In this document: positions 6,334-12,961 of the stretch, piece by piece
Position numbering within the stretch: the stretch's first letter is position 1
How the letters are laid out: each line of letters begins with the position of its first letter
Assembly: GCA_964373165.1 (NCBI GenBank)
Contig: CAYJTF010000024.1
Span: 1-13,186 of the forward strand
DNA: 13,186 nt
Direction: 5' to 3'
Source of the DNA: JAGVVZ01 sp964373165
GTDB lineage: Archaea; Aenigmatarchaeota; Aenigmatarchaeia; CG10238-14
Notes under the pieces: generated by a model
Told to the model about the DNA's origin: nothing
What the model saw: only the letters and a program-made list of their open reading frames with translations
Databases searched by the model: none
Position numbers and translations under genes: made by a program

Positions 6334-6512
6334 ATTACTCCAAGAGCCTTTTTCTGATCAAATGTCATATAGCCCAAATTAGCAAGCTCTTTTTTTGTTG
6401 CTCTTCTAACAAAATCTGACATGTCCTCTCCTCTGTTTTTACATATGCCCTTCAGAAGCTCAATGTCATCTATAGCGAACCGAAAACCAACGTGTTTCAT
6501 ATTTTGCTCCAT
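6330..6512 (-). CDS. Ribbon-helix-helix transcription regulator, first gene of the replication operon
   Basis: A 60-aa protein starting at ATG 6512. An in-frame TTG at 6524 exists, but GGTGG at 6518-6522 is correctly placed only for 6512. The strand 'HVGFRFAIDDI' followed by helices 'IELLKGICKNRG' and 'MSDFVRRATKKELANLGY' is a typical RHH (CopG/Arc-like) layout. Such dimers bind short repeats in their own promoter. The 9-base repeats at 6552-6590, between this gene and the divergent gene at 6594, are the obvious candidate target, making this an autorepressor that could also control the divergent gene. This control is inferred. Confidence 0.75.
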   Translation of the reverse strand: MEQNMKHVGFRFAIDDIELLKGICKNRGEDMSDFVRRATKKELANLGYMTFDQKKALGVI

Positions 6513-6517
6513 GTTAA

Positions 6518-6522
6518 CCACC
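6518..6522 (-). promoter_or_regulatory. Shine-Dalgarno site of the RHH gene
   Basis: The minus strand reads GGTGG, 5 bases before the ATG at 6512. An A/T box (TTTAAAT at about 6531-6538) would put transcription start almost on the ATG, whereas the weaker TTATTAA near 6545-6551 would leave the ribosome site in the mRNA. The promoter is therefore ambiguous. Confidence 0.5.
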
Positions 6523-6551
6523 AATTAACTATTTAAATTCTAAGGTTAATA

Positions 6552-6590
6552 ATGTTATGTCTGTATTACATAACATAACTTACATAACAT
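6552..6590. promoter_or_regulatory. Operator-like array of three 9-base repeats
   Basis: ATGTTATGT at 6552-6560 and ACATAACAT at 6568-6576 are a perfect inverted pair with a 7-base spacer. A third ACATAACAT at 6582-6590 is a direct repeat 14 bases after the second and ends 3 bases before the ATG of the plus-strand gene. The array fills the 81-base region between the divergent genes, where a repressor would block both promoters. The RHH protein encoded at 6330-6512 is the likely ligand (inference). Confidence 0.65.
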
Positions 6591-6593
6591 CTT

Positions 6594-7454
6594 ATGAAAG
6601 ATAAAATACTTATATGTCTGTTAGAGAAGCCAAGATCAGCTAAAGAGATAGTTCAGATTGTAAAACCTGAGTTTGCTGAAAAAAATATAAACAGATATGA
6701 ATTGGGAGTCATCATAAGTAATTGGTACAGAAAAGGTTCAAAAACTGGATATTTTTCACAACTGATAAACGAGTGTATAATAGAAAGGGTAGAAGGAAAA
6801 AAATACGATATAAACTGGGATAAGTTCTTTGATCACTTGAAAAACGAATTTGAGAAAACGGGTTTTCAACTTTCTATTGATACTCAGTTTGGAAACTTTA
6901 TAAAACAAAACAGGGAGTTTCTGTTCAACCATAATAATTTTAAAGAACTATATGAATTAAAATGTCCTTCGTTGCTAGGAATTCTAAACATATCTCTTTT
7001 TTATTTTTTATGGAGCTTACCAGAAAATACTAACACGAGGAGTAAAAAAATAGGGTACAAACAAATAAAAGGTAAACTGGCGGCTATCTATAAACCAATG
7101 AAGTCAGAAGATGAAAAATTGAACTCTTTAATCTCAAACATAAAGACTGTTTTACTTAGGAAATACGACAAATCATTATTAGAGAAAGTTCTGACACAAA
7201 TGAAACAAGAACACAAAACATACAATTCGGCTTCAGTTGCAACTATACGTGAATATTTTAGATTATTAACAAAACAAAGCTACTCAGATGATCATTCCCT
7301 TCTTATCTTTTCTCTTTTTGATCAGGGAGTCGAACTAAAACTCGAACAAAGTTCTGTAATAACTAGAGGTAGAAGTACAATTGTTTCTGTTTCTTTAAGC
7401 CAGATGTTTAAATATAATAAAGCTATAAACAAACTGGAAAGCCTATTTAATTGA
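6594..7454 (+). CDS. Protein of unknown function with winged-helix-like N-terminus
   Basis: A 286-aa basic, Lys- and Asn-rich soluble protein with no signal peptide or membrane helix. The first 75 residues ('KILICLLEKPRSAKEIVQIV', then 'LINECIIERVEGKKYDIN') look like a winged helix of the kind used in regulators. The middle part is helical, with a conserved-looking 'SLLGILNISLFYFLWSLPE', and the C-terminus contains 'SVATIREYFRLLTKQSYSDD'. I do not recognise the rest. It is divergent from the replication operon and shares the repeat array at 6552-6590, whose last copy ends 3 bases before this ATG, so it is probably controlled together with that operon and expressed from a near-leaderless mRNA. 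It could be a partner regulator, a partition-type protein or an accessory of the element. Confidence 0.6.
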   Translation: MKDKILICLLEKPRSAKEIVQIVKPEFAEKNINRYELGVIISNWYRKGSKTGYFSQLINECIIERVEGKKYDINWDKFFDHLKNEFEKTGFQLSIDTQFGNFIKQNREFLFNHNNFKELYELKCPSLLGILNISLFYFLWSLPENTNTRSKKIGYKQIKGKLAAIYKPMKSEDEKLNSLISNIKTVLLRKYDKSLLEKVLTQMKQEHKTYNSASVATIREYFRLLTKQSYSDDHSLLIFSLFDQGVELKLEQSSVITRGRSTIVSVSLSQMFKYNKAINKLESLFN

Positions 7455-7632
7455 ATATGGGTCTTACATTTTCATACAAGGTTGTTCCCCGCTTTCCACG
7501 AGCTAATAGCTGAAAAGAAACAAAAACCTTTCAGAAAGAAGGTAGTTTCTATGTCACTAAATAAAATGGTCATGGAACAGGATAGAGACATCTCTTATCA
7601 ACTACATATTCCATAATTACCCTATTTACTCA

Positions 7633-7729
7633 CTATGTATCATAGTTAGTTTAACTATGATATGTCCACGCCTGAGCCAATAGACCAGTAGGCTAACTAT
7701 CTGTACTATTAATAATACGTATTGACTAT
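7633..7729. repeat. Palindrome and iteron-like cluster
   Basis: ATCATAGTTA (7639-7648) and TAACTATGAT (7652-7661) form a perfect 10-base inverted repeat with a 3-base spacer. CTATG/CATAG (7633-7637 and 7641-7645) is a nested smaller one. TATTAATA (7707-7714) and AATACGTATT (7714-7723) are perfect palindromes. The heptamer TAACTAT occurs at 7652-7658 and 7694-7700, inverted at 7642-7648, with TGACTAT at 7723-7729. Clustering of palindromes and iterated motifs in AT-rich DNA is typical of replication origins or multi-site operators. Confidence 0.55.
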
Positions 7730-7735
7730 ACACAA

Positions 7736-7760
7736 TTTTTACTTGTTTTTAATTCTTTTT
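7736..7760 (+). terminator. T-rich termination region after the plus-strand gene
   Basis: Three runs of five T (7736-7740, 7746-7750, 7756-7760) lie on the plus strand without a hairpin directly before them. Archaeal RNA polymerase terminates at such U-stretches. The runs are nearly 300 bases after the stop at 7454, so the assignment is weak. Confidence 0.3.
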
Positions 7761-7869
7761 AGTCCAGAAGAATCTGATAAACCCTAATACTCTATTAACC
7801 AATTAATAAAGGAGAAAAGAGATTTTAGCTTAAATTTTTGGGGAAATTATCTGTCGGTTTCTTAAAACA

Positions 7870-9054
7870 TTAGTTTTTTAAACCTCTTCTATAAACTACA
7901 AAACCCATAGCAGCAACGATACTTACAACAACTAACAATATAGGTGAAGTTCCACCACCAACAGCTAATCCTGTTATGCCATTAGGCGAAGGATTTTTTG
8001 AATCGTTTGTCTGTGTTTGATCTATCTCGTTTGATGTTGTAACTAACTTATTTTCACATGTTTGAGCAGTATATGGGCTAGCATCGCCATTACAAACTAT
8101 GCCTGATTTTTTGTTACATGTTCTTACCTGAGATCCATCTGTACATTCAGACCAATCTGTGCATTCATAATCAACTTCAGTGCACAATCTTACAGAGGCA
8201 GATGAACTACCCCCACTACTAGAGCCTCCGCCTCCACCACCAGAGGAACCTCCACCAGAGCTTGGTGTGGAAGGTGCTGCATTGTTACTCACTGTTTCAG
8301 AAGAACCAAAAACTCCATACAAACTAAAATGTGTTATGTTTGTTTCAACATAGTTATCAACACTATTTACAGTAGAAATAAGAGTTATCCAATTTCCTAT
8401 AGTTTCATTCCAATAATTTAAGGTTAATGATGACTCATTTAGTCCTTGAACATCACTATCTGTATAATATACTTTAAACACAGCTGAATCCATTGCTTCC
8501 GATATATTATCTGATTCTATAAACACAAACTTGTTTACGGATTTCAGGTCACCTATACTCTTGTTTGTTGGATTAGTTTCTACTTTCCTGATAGTCAGAG
8601 AAACATTGCTAACATCTTGCTTAAAACTTATGTCTAGTGAGGTTCCAGTAGAATCAGATTTGTTTATTGAAAGAGTTTCATTTTTTAGTCTAGTTATCTT
8701 TTCATATATTTTTTCTGCAGTTGCTGATATTGTTAAGGATAAGTTTAATTGCTGATGATCTCCAGATGACCAGTTTTGGGGTTCCTGAGAGACATTAAAA
8801 CCATTAACTTTAAAATAAACAATGTCATTTACTTGACCTTCTATATGAATCAAATAATAATTACTTTTTAAATCGCCAACTGTAGTTGTTGATTTTAATT
8901 GTCCATTAATGTATGCTGAGACAACAGCCGCATTGCTGCTCTTCATACCATCTATAGATACTACACCCCACCAATCACCTGGTACTTCACTTGCATAAAC
9001 TGTTATGGGTAAACCAAGTAAAATTGTAAAAACTAAAATAAAATTAATTTTCAT
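7870..9054 (-). CDS. Membrane-anchored surface glycoprotein with PGF-pre-PGF-like domain
   Basis: A 394-aa protein from ATG 9054; an in-frame GTG at 9063 would add 3 residues. Residues 1 to about 22 are a signal peptide ending near 'VYA'. An N-terminal beta domain follows ('GDWWGVVSIDG', 'AYINGQ'). A domain at about 145-250 resembles the PGF-pre-PGF domain of archaeal surface proteins ('VSLTIRKVETNP', 'WNETIGNWITL', 'ITHFSLYGVF'). A Gly/Ser linker (about 262-286) leads to a Cys-rich thrombospondin-1-like module of about 45 residues ('CTDWSECTDGSQVRTC'). The C-terminus has 'NGITGLAVGGG', one membrane helix and 'YRRGLKN' inside. Many N-x-S/T sequons suggest N-glycosylation. The ATG lies 11 bases inside the upstream surface gene, so the two are co-translated and the products may be partners, this one supplying the anchor. 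Confidence 0.75.
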   Translation of the reverse strand: MKINFILVFTILLGLPITVYASEVPGDWWGVVSIDGMKSSNAAVVSAYINGQLKSTTTVGDLKSNYYLIHIEGQVNDIVYFKVNGFNVSQEPQNWSSGDHQQLNLSLTISATAEKIYEKITRLKNETLSINKSDSTGTSLDISFKQDVSNVSLTIRKVETNPTNKSIGDLKSVNKFVFIESDNISEAMDSAVFKVYYTDSDVQGLNESSLTLNYWNETIGNWITLISTVNSVDNYVETNITHFSLYGVFGSSETVSNNAAPSTPSSGGGSSGGGGGGSSSGGSSSASVRLCTEVDYECTDWSECTDGSQVRTCNKKSGIVCNGDASPYTAQTCENKLVTTSNEIDQTQTNDSKNPSPNGITGLAVGGGTSPILLVVVSIVAAMGFVVYRRGLKN

Positions 9055-11104
9055 AATAATCACGTATTACTAAAGTATCATTTGATTTCATTTTTATCCA
9101 ATAAGGACTGTTCGAGTTATCAACGAATTCTGTTAGATCGTTCACTGGTCTATTTGGACTGTACGAAAGCCATTTGCTTGTATTATAATAGTATAAAATG
9201 TCGTAGTTGTTCCCTATGGATTTTAAAACATTAGGAACAGAATAATTTCCCTTTAGTGTTGGAATATCATTTAGAACAATACGAGGTAGGAAAAATGAAT
9301 TCCAGCTTTTCTTTAATGCTTGATAAATATAGGATTCATCAGGTTGATCAATTAAATCTATATATACTGTAATTATTTTATTATAAAAATTTCTTAAGTC
9401 GTCATAGGCGGTTATGCTTATGTTATAATAGCCTTCAGCTGGCTGTTTAGAAGGAGATGAAGTCCCACCACTGCTAGTAGTTGATGAAGCAATATCACCG
9501 CATAAAATTGTTTGTTTGACACCAATATCTGTACTCAGAGAACCATAACTATAGCTTTCTCCAGGAATAACAAGATTTTTTCCATTAAAAGTTATGTTTA
9601 CAAAACCAGTTGTTCCATTCCTTGTTTGACCATTTATTTCCCAGTATAATGTATCATTAGAAAAATTAACAGAAAACGTAAAGTTTTGCTTGCGTGTTAT
9701 AATTGGTGTTGAGTTTTGTACAGTAAAAGTAGGTTGTGTGTTATCGATTATAACAGTACCCATATCTATTGAGTTTCTATATTGGGTTGAATCGTATAGA
9801 TTAAGAGTTACATTGTATTCTCCGTCTGGAAGAAATGTGTCGTTTGATGTTCCATTCCACTTTAGATCTATATTTGTGACATTGGTTTTAGAAATGGTAT
9901 TAACTATAGAGGTTCCATTCCAAAAAGTCACGTTATAAGAGAAGTTAGTTGAGAACTGTTTAATCTCTATAATATAATTGTCTAGTGAACCGTCTTGATT
10001 CTTTGGGGACATTTTGAATTTATCTTTTGTACTATTGATCAAGACAAATGGACTACACGATAAGGTTGTATTATATGTTGAGGTTATGTTTACTGTTTTT
10101 GTTATGGTAACATCTGAAAGAGAAACACCTGATGTATCCTTGTAACTGGCTGTTATAGAAAGAACTAAACCTGTAGCTACTGATGACGATACAATTGAGA
10201 ATTGAAGAACTTGACTAGAACCGTTTGGAAGAACGTTTATTGATCTTGAAGTTGGTGTGATTGTCGAACCTGATGCTGAGACTGTAACTACAACAGAAGT
10301 TGCATTCTCGTTTCCAATATTAGAGGCTGTGACATTCAGTGTGTATGGTATATTGATCAATTTTTGTGTTGAATCTAAAGAGGCTGTCAAAGATAAATTT
10401 GGACTTGTTGGGTTTACAATGTTTATAGTTTGATTTAGTGAGCACAAGCCAGTTGAGTTTGCTAAAGTAACTATTGGGATATAACTTCCGGTTGAATTAG
10501 CAAATACGTTTGTCCAACTGTGGCTTAAGCCTACTGTTGATGGGGTTAAATCAACAAATAGAGAACTTGATGTCGATAACCCAGAAGGCAAACTTAGAGT
10601 AGCATTTGTAATATCTCCCCATGCATCATCTGGTGCTACAGGATTGTTGTTTGTTATTCTGAAAGAAAAACTTGAATTAACTTCAATAGACGACGGGGCA
10701 AAGCCAAAAGTTACACCTGCACACGGATCTGCTGGCGCAGCTAAGCAAGCACCATTTGAGCATCCATTTGCACAAGATACGCTTGAACTGGAATATACAG
10801 AATTTACTCCAGCATTTACATTTGTTGTTTCGTATTCTGTTGCTTTTGAAGAGCTAGCTGTTGGATTCCCAGATGCGTCTATACAATAATATTCTGTTAA
10901 AGTGTTTCCACCGCAAGAATCAGAGTGAGGAGACGAATAACTATTTGGTCCATCTGTAACTGAAGTGCTAGATTGTGTATTTGGACTATTACCACTATCT
11001 GGATCTGAACATGATAAAGTCCCAAAAACAGGAGCTGATTGACCTGTTGCACTTATCCCCAACACTACAACAACTGTAAGTAAACCCAAAATAAACAACT
11101 TCAT
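9044..11104 (-). CDS. Large secreted multidomain surface protein, N-sequon-rich
   Basis: A 686-aa protein. Residues 1-23 are a signal peptide ('FILGLLTVVVVLGISATG'). A Cys-rich module at about 32-120 ends 'CANGCSNGAC', a style I associate with DPANN extracellular proteins. A CARDB-like Ig-type repeat lies at about 235-340 ('PYTLNVTASNIGNENATSV'). A FlgD/Ig-like segment at about 395-455 contains 'LKWNGTS' and 'LPDGEYNVTLNLYDS'. A C-terminal beta domain at about 594-680 resembles the 'GWNLIxLP'-type module ('LKKSWNSFFLPRIV', 'WLSYSP', 'YWIKM'). There is no membrane helix at the C-terminus, so it is secreted or held by a partner, most simply the anchored protein that overlaps it downstream. Very rich in Ser, Thr and N-x-S/T sequons. 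The start is 2 bases after the stop of the 111-aa gene. Adhesion or cell-envelope function is inferred. Confidence 0.7.
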   Translation of the reverse strand: MKLFILGLLTVVVVLGISATGQSAPVFGTLSCSDPDSGNSPNTQSSTSVTDGPNSYSSPHSDSCGGNTLTEYYCIDASGNPTASSSKATEYETTNVNAGVNSVYSSSSVSCANGCSNGACLAAPADPCAGVTFGFAPSSIEVNSSFSFRITNNNPVAPDDAWGDITNATLSLPSGLSTSSSLFVDLTPSTVGLSHSWTNVFANSTGSYIPIVTLANSTGLCSLNQTINIVNPTSPNLSLTASLDSTQKLINIPYTLNVTASNIGNENATSVVVTVSASGSTITPTSRSINVLPNGSSQVLQFSIVSSSVATGLVLSITASYKDTSGVSLSDVTITKTVNITSTYNTTLSCSPFVLINSTKDKFKMSPKNQDGSLDNYIIEIKQFSTNFSYNVTFWNGTSIVNTISKTNVTNIDLKWNGTSNDTFLPDGEYNVTLNLYDSTQYRNSIDMGTVIIDNTQPTFTVQNSTPIITRKQNFTFSVNFSNDTLYWEINGQTRNGTTGFVNITFNGKNLVIPGESYSYGSLSTDIGVKQTILCGDIASSTTSSGGTSSPSKQPAEGYYNISITAYDDLRNFYNKIITVYIDLIDQPDESYIYQALKKSWNSFFLPRIVLNDIPTLKGNYSVPNVLKSIGNNYDILYYYNTSKWLSYSPNRPVNDLTEFVDNSNSPYWIKMKSNDTLVIRDYYEN

Positions 11105-11106
11105 AT

Positions 11107-11442
11107 TTATGTCAGCTCAAAGCCCCTCACTATCGAGATACCTCCATTACATATCCATCTAGGCACAAACATATCTGTGTTTGAGTAATTTAAAGAAACT
11201 GGTATGTTTATGAATAATTTCATCTCCTTGAAAACCTCTTCATCAGTTACACAATAAACATACTCTTGAATCGAATCTTTGTCTGGTTTGAAATATATTT
11301 TATATGTCTGCCATGGAAACCCGCCCTTTTCAACTGCTGTTATAATTCCAATATGCTCTCCAGATGAAACATCCATAATTCCAAATAAAATGACAACGGA
11401 TAATACGACTAAAAACAATGACAGAATGTAAGTGGTTTTCAT
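11107..11442 (-). CDS. Small membrane or secreted protein, 111 aa
   Basis: Residues 5-22 are a membrane helix or uncleaved signal. The rest is a small beta-rich domain: 'SSGEHIGIITAVEKGGF', 'YVYCVTDEEVFKEM', 'VSLNY', 'PRWIC', 'SIVRGFE'. Two Cys (64 and 98) could form an external disulfide. The pattern 'G-x-x-x-G-x-I-T-x-x-x-x-x-G' followed by a late Trp resembles a family of short secreted proteins seen in phages and proteobacteria; this is an impression, not a search. It is the first gene of the surface operon. A TATA-like box at 11461-11470 fits a leaderless start at 11442. Confidence 0.6.
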   Translation of the reverse strand: MKTTYILSLFLVVLSVVILFGIMDVSSGEHIGIITAVEKGGFPWQTYKIYFKPDKDSIQEYVYCVTDEEVFKEMKLFINIPVSLNYSNTDMFVPRWICNGGISIVRGFELT

Positions 11443-11460
11443 ATCAATAATTAGATGGCG

Positions 11461-11470
11461 TTTTTAAATA
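11461..11470 (-). promoter_or_regulatory. TATA box of the surface-protein operon
   Basis: The minus strand reads TATTTAAAAA, centred about 24-26 bases before the ATG at 11442, as expected for a leaderless archaeal transcript. It directly adjoins the tandem repeat at 11470-11491, which occupies the usual BRE position and upstream. Confidence 0.55.
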
Positions 11471-11491
11471 CTTAATCAAAACTTAATCAAA
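11470..11491. repeat. Tandem 11-base repeat in the divergent promoter region
   Basis: ACTTAATCAAA occurs twice with no gap (11470-11480 and 11481-11491). The 11-base period is about one helical turn. It lies between the surface operon and the divergent winged-helix gene, just upstream of the surface TATA box, where an activator or repressor would act. The winged-helix protein at 11533-11790 is the natural candidate ligand (inference). Confidence 0.6.
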
Positions 11492-11532
11492 CTATAATAA
11501 TAGTATACCCTATCCTTAACCAAATATCTCCC

Positions 11533-11790
11533 ATGTGGAAGGATATTGGTTTTGTTGTTAAGAGCAAACAAAGAAAGGCTATAATACTGCTTCTTGAAAA
11601 TCCTCGTACACCAACTTTCTTAGCTAAATCATTGAAAAGTAGTTTGCCAAACATCTCGCTGAAATTAGCAGACTTGAAAAACGCTAAACTTATAGAATGT
11701 GTAAATCCAGAAGCGAGGAAAGGAAGAATATACCAACTAACTAAAAGAGGAGAAATTGTCCTTAAGAAACTAAAACAAATGGAACAGTAA
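11533..11790 (+). CDS. Winged-helix transcription regulator, ArsR/MarR-like
   Basis: An 85-aa protein that is almost all one winged helix: 'KQRKAIILLLENPRTPTFLA' gives the first helices, 'LPNISLKLADLKNAKLIECV' the recognition helix and following helix, and 'RKGRIYQLTKRGEIVLKKL' the wing and last helix. It has no ligand-binding domain and no Cys beyond one in 'IECV', so metal sensing is unlikely. It is divergent from the surface-protein operon, with a tandem repeat between them, and probably regulates that operon. No Shine-Dalgarno site is seen, and an A/T box around 11501-11508 fits a leaderless transcript. Confidence 0.8.
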   Translation: MWKDIGFVVKSKQRKAIILLLENPRTPTFLAKSLKSSLPNISLKLADLKNAKLIECVNPEARKGRIYQLTKRGEIVLKKLKQMEQ

Positions 11791-11792
11791 AA

Positions 11793-11806
11793 CTTTTATA
11801 TTTTTT
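11793..11806 (+). terminator. T-rich terminator after the winged-helix gene
   Basis: CTTTTATATTTTTT begins two bases after the TAA at 11790 with no strong hairpin, the usual look of an archaeal U-tract terminator. Confidence 0.45.
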
Positions 11807-11882
11807 ATTACAAAATTCTGATACAGATATATAACAGTGTTATTTTTAAGAAAGCTAAATCTGGATTCAGAAGTTAATCAAA

Positions 11883-12533
11883 TCAGAATATTTTTGCTTC
11901 TTTGTCTCCTATCAACTCTTGAATCATCTTGTCCCATATTAGCCATGTAAGTATACTTGGTGCTTCCAGTTCCTTACTATGTCTATAGAAATCTATCCAT
12001 TTTTGAAAAACTTCTTGTGATTTTTCCACAGATTCCTGGACTGATTTGCCTTTAAGCAATTCTATGCTTACTTTGTTAGATGCTTCAAAAAATGGCTTAG
12101 CCATAGTATCATGCAATGGTTTAGTGGTGTAGTTTTCATCAAAAACAAAACCGAAAGGCTCTGTATAACCTATATATGCCTTGGCTCCAGAATCAACTGC
12201 AGCTCTTCCTAATCCCGAAGCAGAATCACATGACAGTGCATATGTTATTGTATTGGCTAAAAATTTCTCGTTGATGCCAGATTGCACAATGAATTTATGG
12301 TCTTGACCAAAAACAGAATCTCTACTTCCATGCCCATTAAGCGAAACGAAAATTGGATTCTTTTTTTCTAGGACGCTTTCTAAATTCTCTCTGTTAGCTT
12401 TCCCTATGTCAAGATCTATAATCTTGAAGTTGTTCTTTTCAGCCGCTTCTATTACCTTAGAACTCCAAGCATGCAAATAAGCAGTTGTATCATCATAGTG
12501 AGGTCTGGTAATGACCATTATTTTATTTTCCAT
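11883..12533 (-). CDS. Caspase-like clan CD cysteine protease (CHAT/C25-type)
   Basis: A 216-aa cytoplasmic protein with no signal peptide. The family pattern is clear: a hydrophobic strand ending in 'FVSLNGHGSRDSVFG', with His68 as the probable catalytic base, and a second strand 'TITYALSCDSASGLGRA', with Cys102 as the nucleophile, followed by 'DSGAKAYIGYTEPF', the substrate-pocket region seen in C25 and CHAT proteins. The C-terminal half (about 140-216) is helical. Relatives act as proteases that cleave partner proteins, often after sensing infection or damage. It lacks a fused sensor domain, so control must come from another protein. Its ATG lies 11 bases inside the 70-aa gene, which with the 59-aa gene forms one operon. 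The downstream ATG at codon 6 is a less likely start. Confidence 0.75.
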   Translation of the reverse strand: MENKIMVITRPHYDDTTAYLHAWSSKVIEAAEKNNFKIIDLDIGKANRENLESVLEKKNPIFVSLNGHGSRDSVFGQDHKFIVQSGINEKFLANTITYALSCDSASGLGRAAVDSGAKAYIGYTEPFGFVFDENYTTKPLHDTMAKPFFEASNKVSIELLKGKSVQESVEKSQEVFQKWIDFYRHSKELEAPSILTWLIWDKMIQELIGDKEAKIF

Positions 12534-12735
12534 CTTTTTCCAATTCCTTTTTAAAATATTTTAAATAATTAAGTTGAGCCTTGACTATAGTCTCGCCTAT
12601 TTTATCTCTTTTAGTTATATGTTCCATAAGCTCTACTTTAGTCAAAGAGCCCTGATTGCCTAAAGACAGTTTCAGGTTTGCAGGCATAGCCTCTATCCTT
12701 GTCACTGCAAGCTTCCAATCATCTTCTTCTATCAT
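12523..12735 (-). CDS. Small protein encoded with the caspase-like protease, 70 aa
   Basis: Starts with 'MIEEDDWKLAVTRIEAMPAN', continues 'LSLGNQGSLTKVELMEHI', and ends in a long charged helix 'IVKAQLNYLKYFKKELEKD'. Predicted helical, cytoplasmic, no Cys. The ATG overlaps the stop of the upstream 59-aa gene (ATGA) and the end overlaps the protease gene by 11 bases, so all three are translationally linked. It may be a regulator, adaptor or substrate of the protease; nothing in the sequence proves a function. Confidence 0.65.
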   Translation of the reverse strand: MIEEDDWKLAVTRIEAMPANLKLSLGNQGSLTKVELMEHITKRDKIGETIVKAQLNYLKYFKKELEKDGK

Positions 12736-12911
12736 ATTATCCCCTTTGCTATTAACTTCTCTTGAATTTTCTTCCCAAGAGCAGTATTATTTTTAATCTC
12801 TTCGTGAGCCCTTATCCAGTTTATTGGTTCATTGTCAATTATAACAACAGTAAGCTTTCTTTCTTCTAAAGGTAAGGAAGTGTATACTTTGATAAATTTT
12901 TCAAGGCTCAT
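12732..12911 (-). CDS. Small protein leading the protease operon, 59 aa
   Basis: It reads from ATG 12911 to TGA 12732, with the stop overlapping the next ATG. The product has 'FIKVYTSLPLEERKLTVVII', then 'EPINWIRAHEEI' and 'LGKKIQEKLIAKGII', so it is likely a compact alpha/beta or helical protein. A TATA-like box at 12931-12940 sits 25 bases before the ATG, fitting a leaderless first gene of an operon. No family is named with confidence. Confidence 0.6.
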   Translation of the reverse strand: MSLEKFIKVYTSLPLEERKLTVVIIDNEPINWIRAHEEIKNNTALGKKIQEKLIAKGII

Positions 12912-12930
12912 ACTATATTTCTTTTCAAAT

Positions 12931-12940
12931 ACTTAAAAGT
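12931..12940 (-). promoter_or_regulatory. TATA-like box of the protease operon
   Basis: The minus strand reads ACTTTTAAGT, centred about 25 bases before the ATG at 12911. No ribosome-binding string precedes the ATG, consistent with leaderless translation. Confidence 0.4.
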
Positions 12941-12961
12941 TATATTTTCTGCTCCTTATTG

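Larger units (their letters stand above)
7455..7869. other. Gene-free convergent region with palindromes; candidate origin or binding site
   Basis: 415 bases lie between two convergent genes. No convincing coding sequence is visible. An 8-base imperfect hairpin occupies 7510-7534. The centre (7631-7730) holds several AT-rich palindromes and iterated TAACTAT motifs, listed separately. Three T-runs follow at 7736-7760. The rest is plain AT-rich DNA. No tRNA or recognised ncRNA was seen. Confidence 0.5.

Noticed and set aside
7510..7534. Imperfect hairpin (8-base arms with one mismatch, 9-base loop) as a terminator of the 286-aa gene
   Set aside because: No T-run follows the stem, and archaeal termination does not need hairpins.
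7551..7616. 21-codon ORF on the plus strand with an AAGGTAG string before its ATG
   Set aside because: Very short, not adjoining other genes, and no recognisable domain; likely chance in AT-rich DNA.
9690..9938. Plus-strand ORFs inside the large surface gene (also 10644-10889 and 8531-8755)
   Set aside because: Shadows of long minus-strand genes that have signal peptides and recognisable domains.
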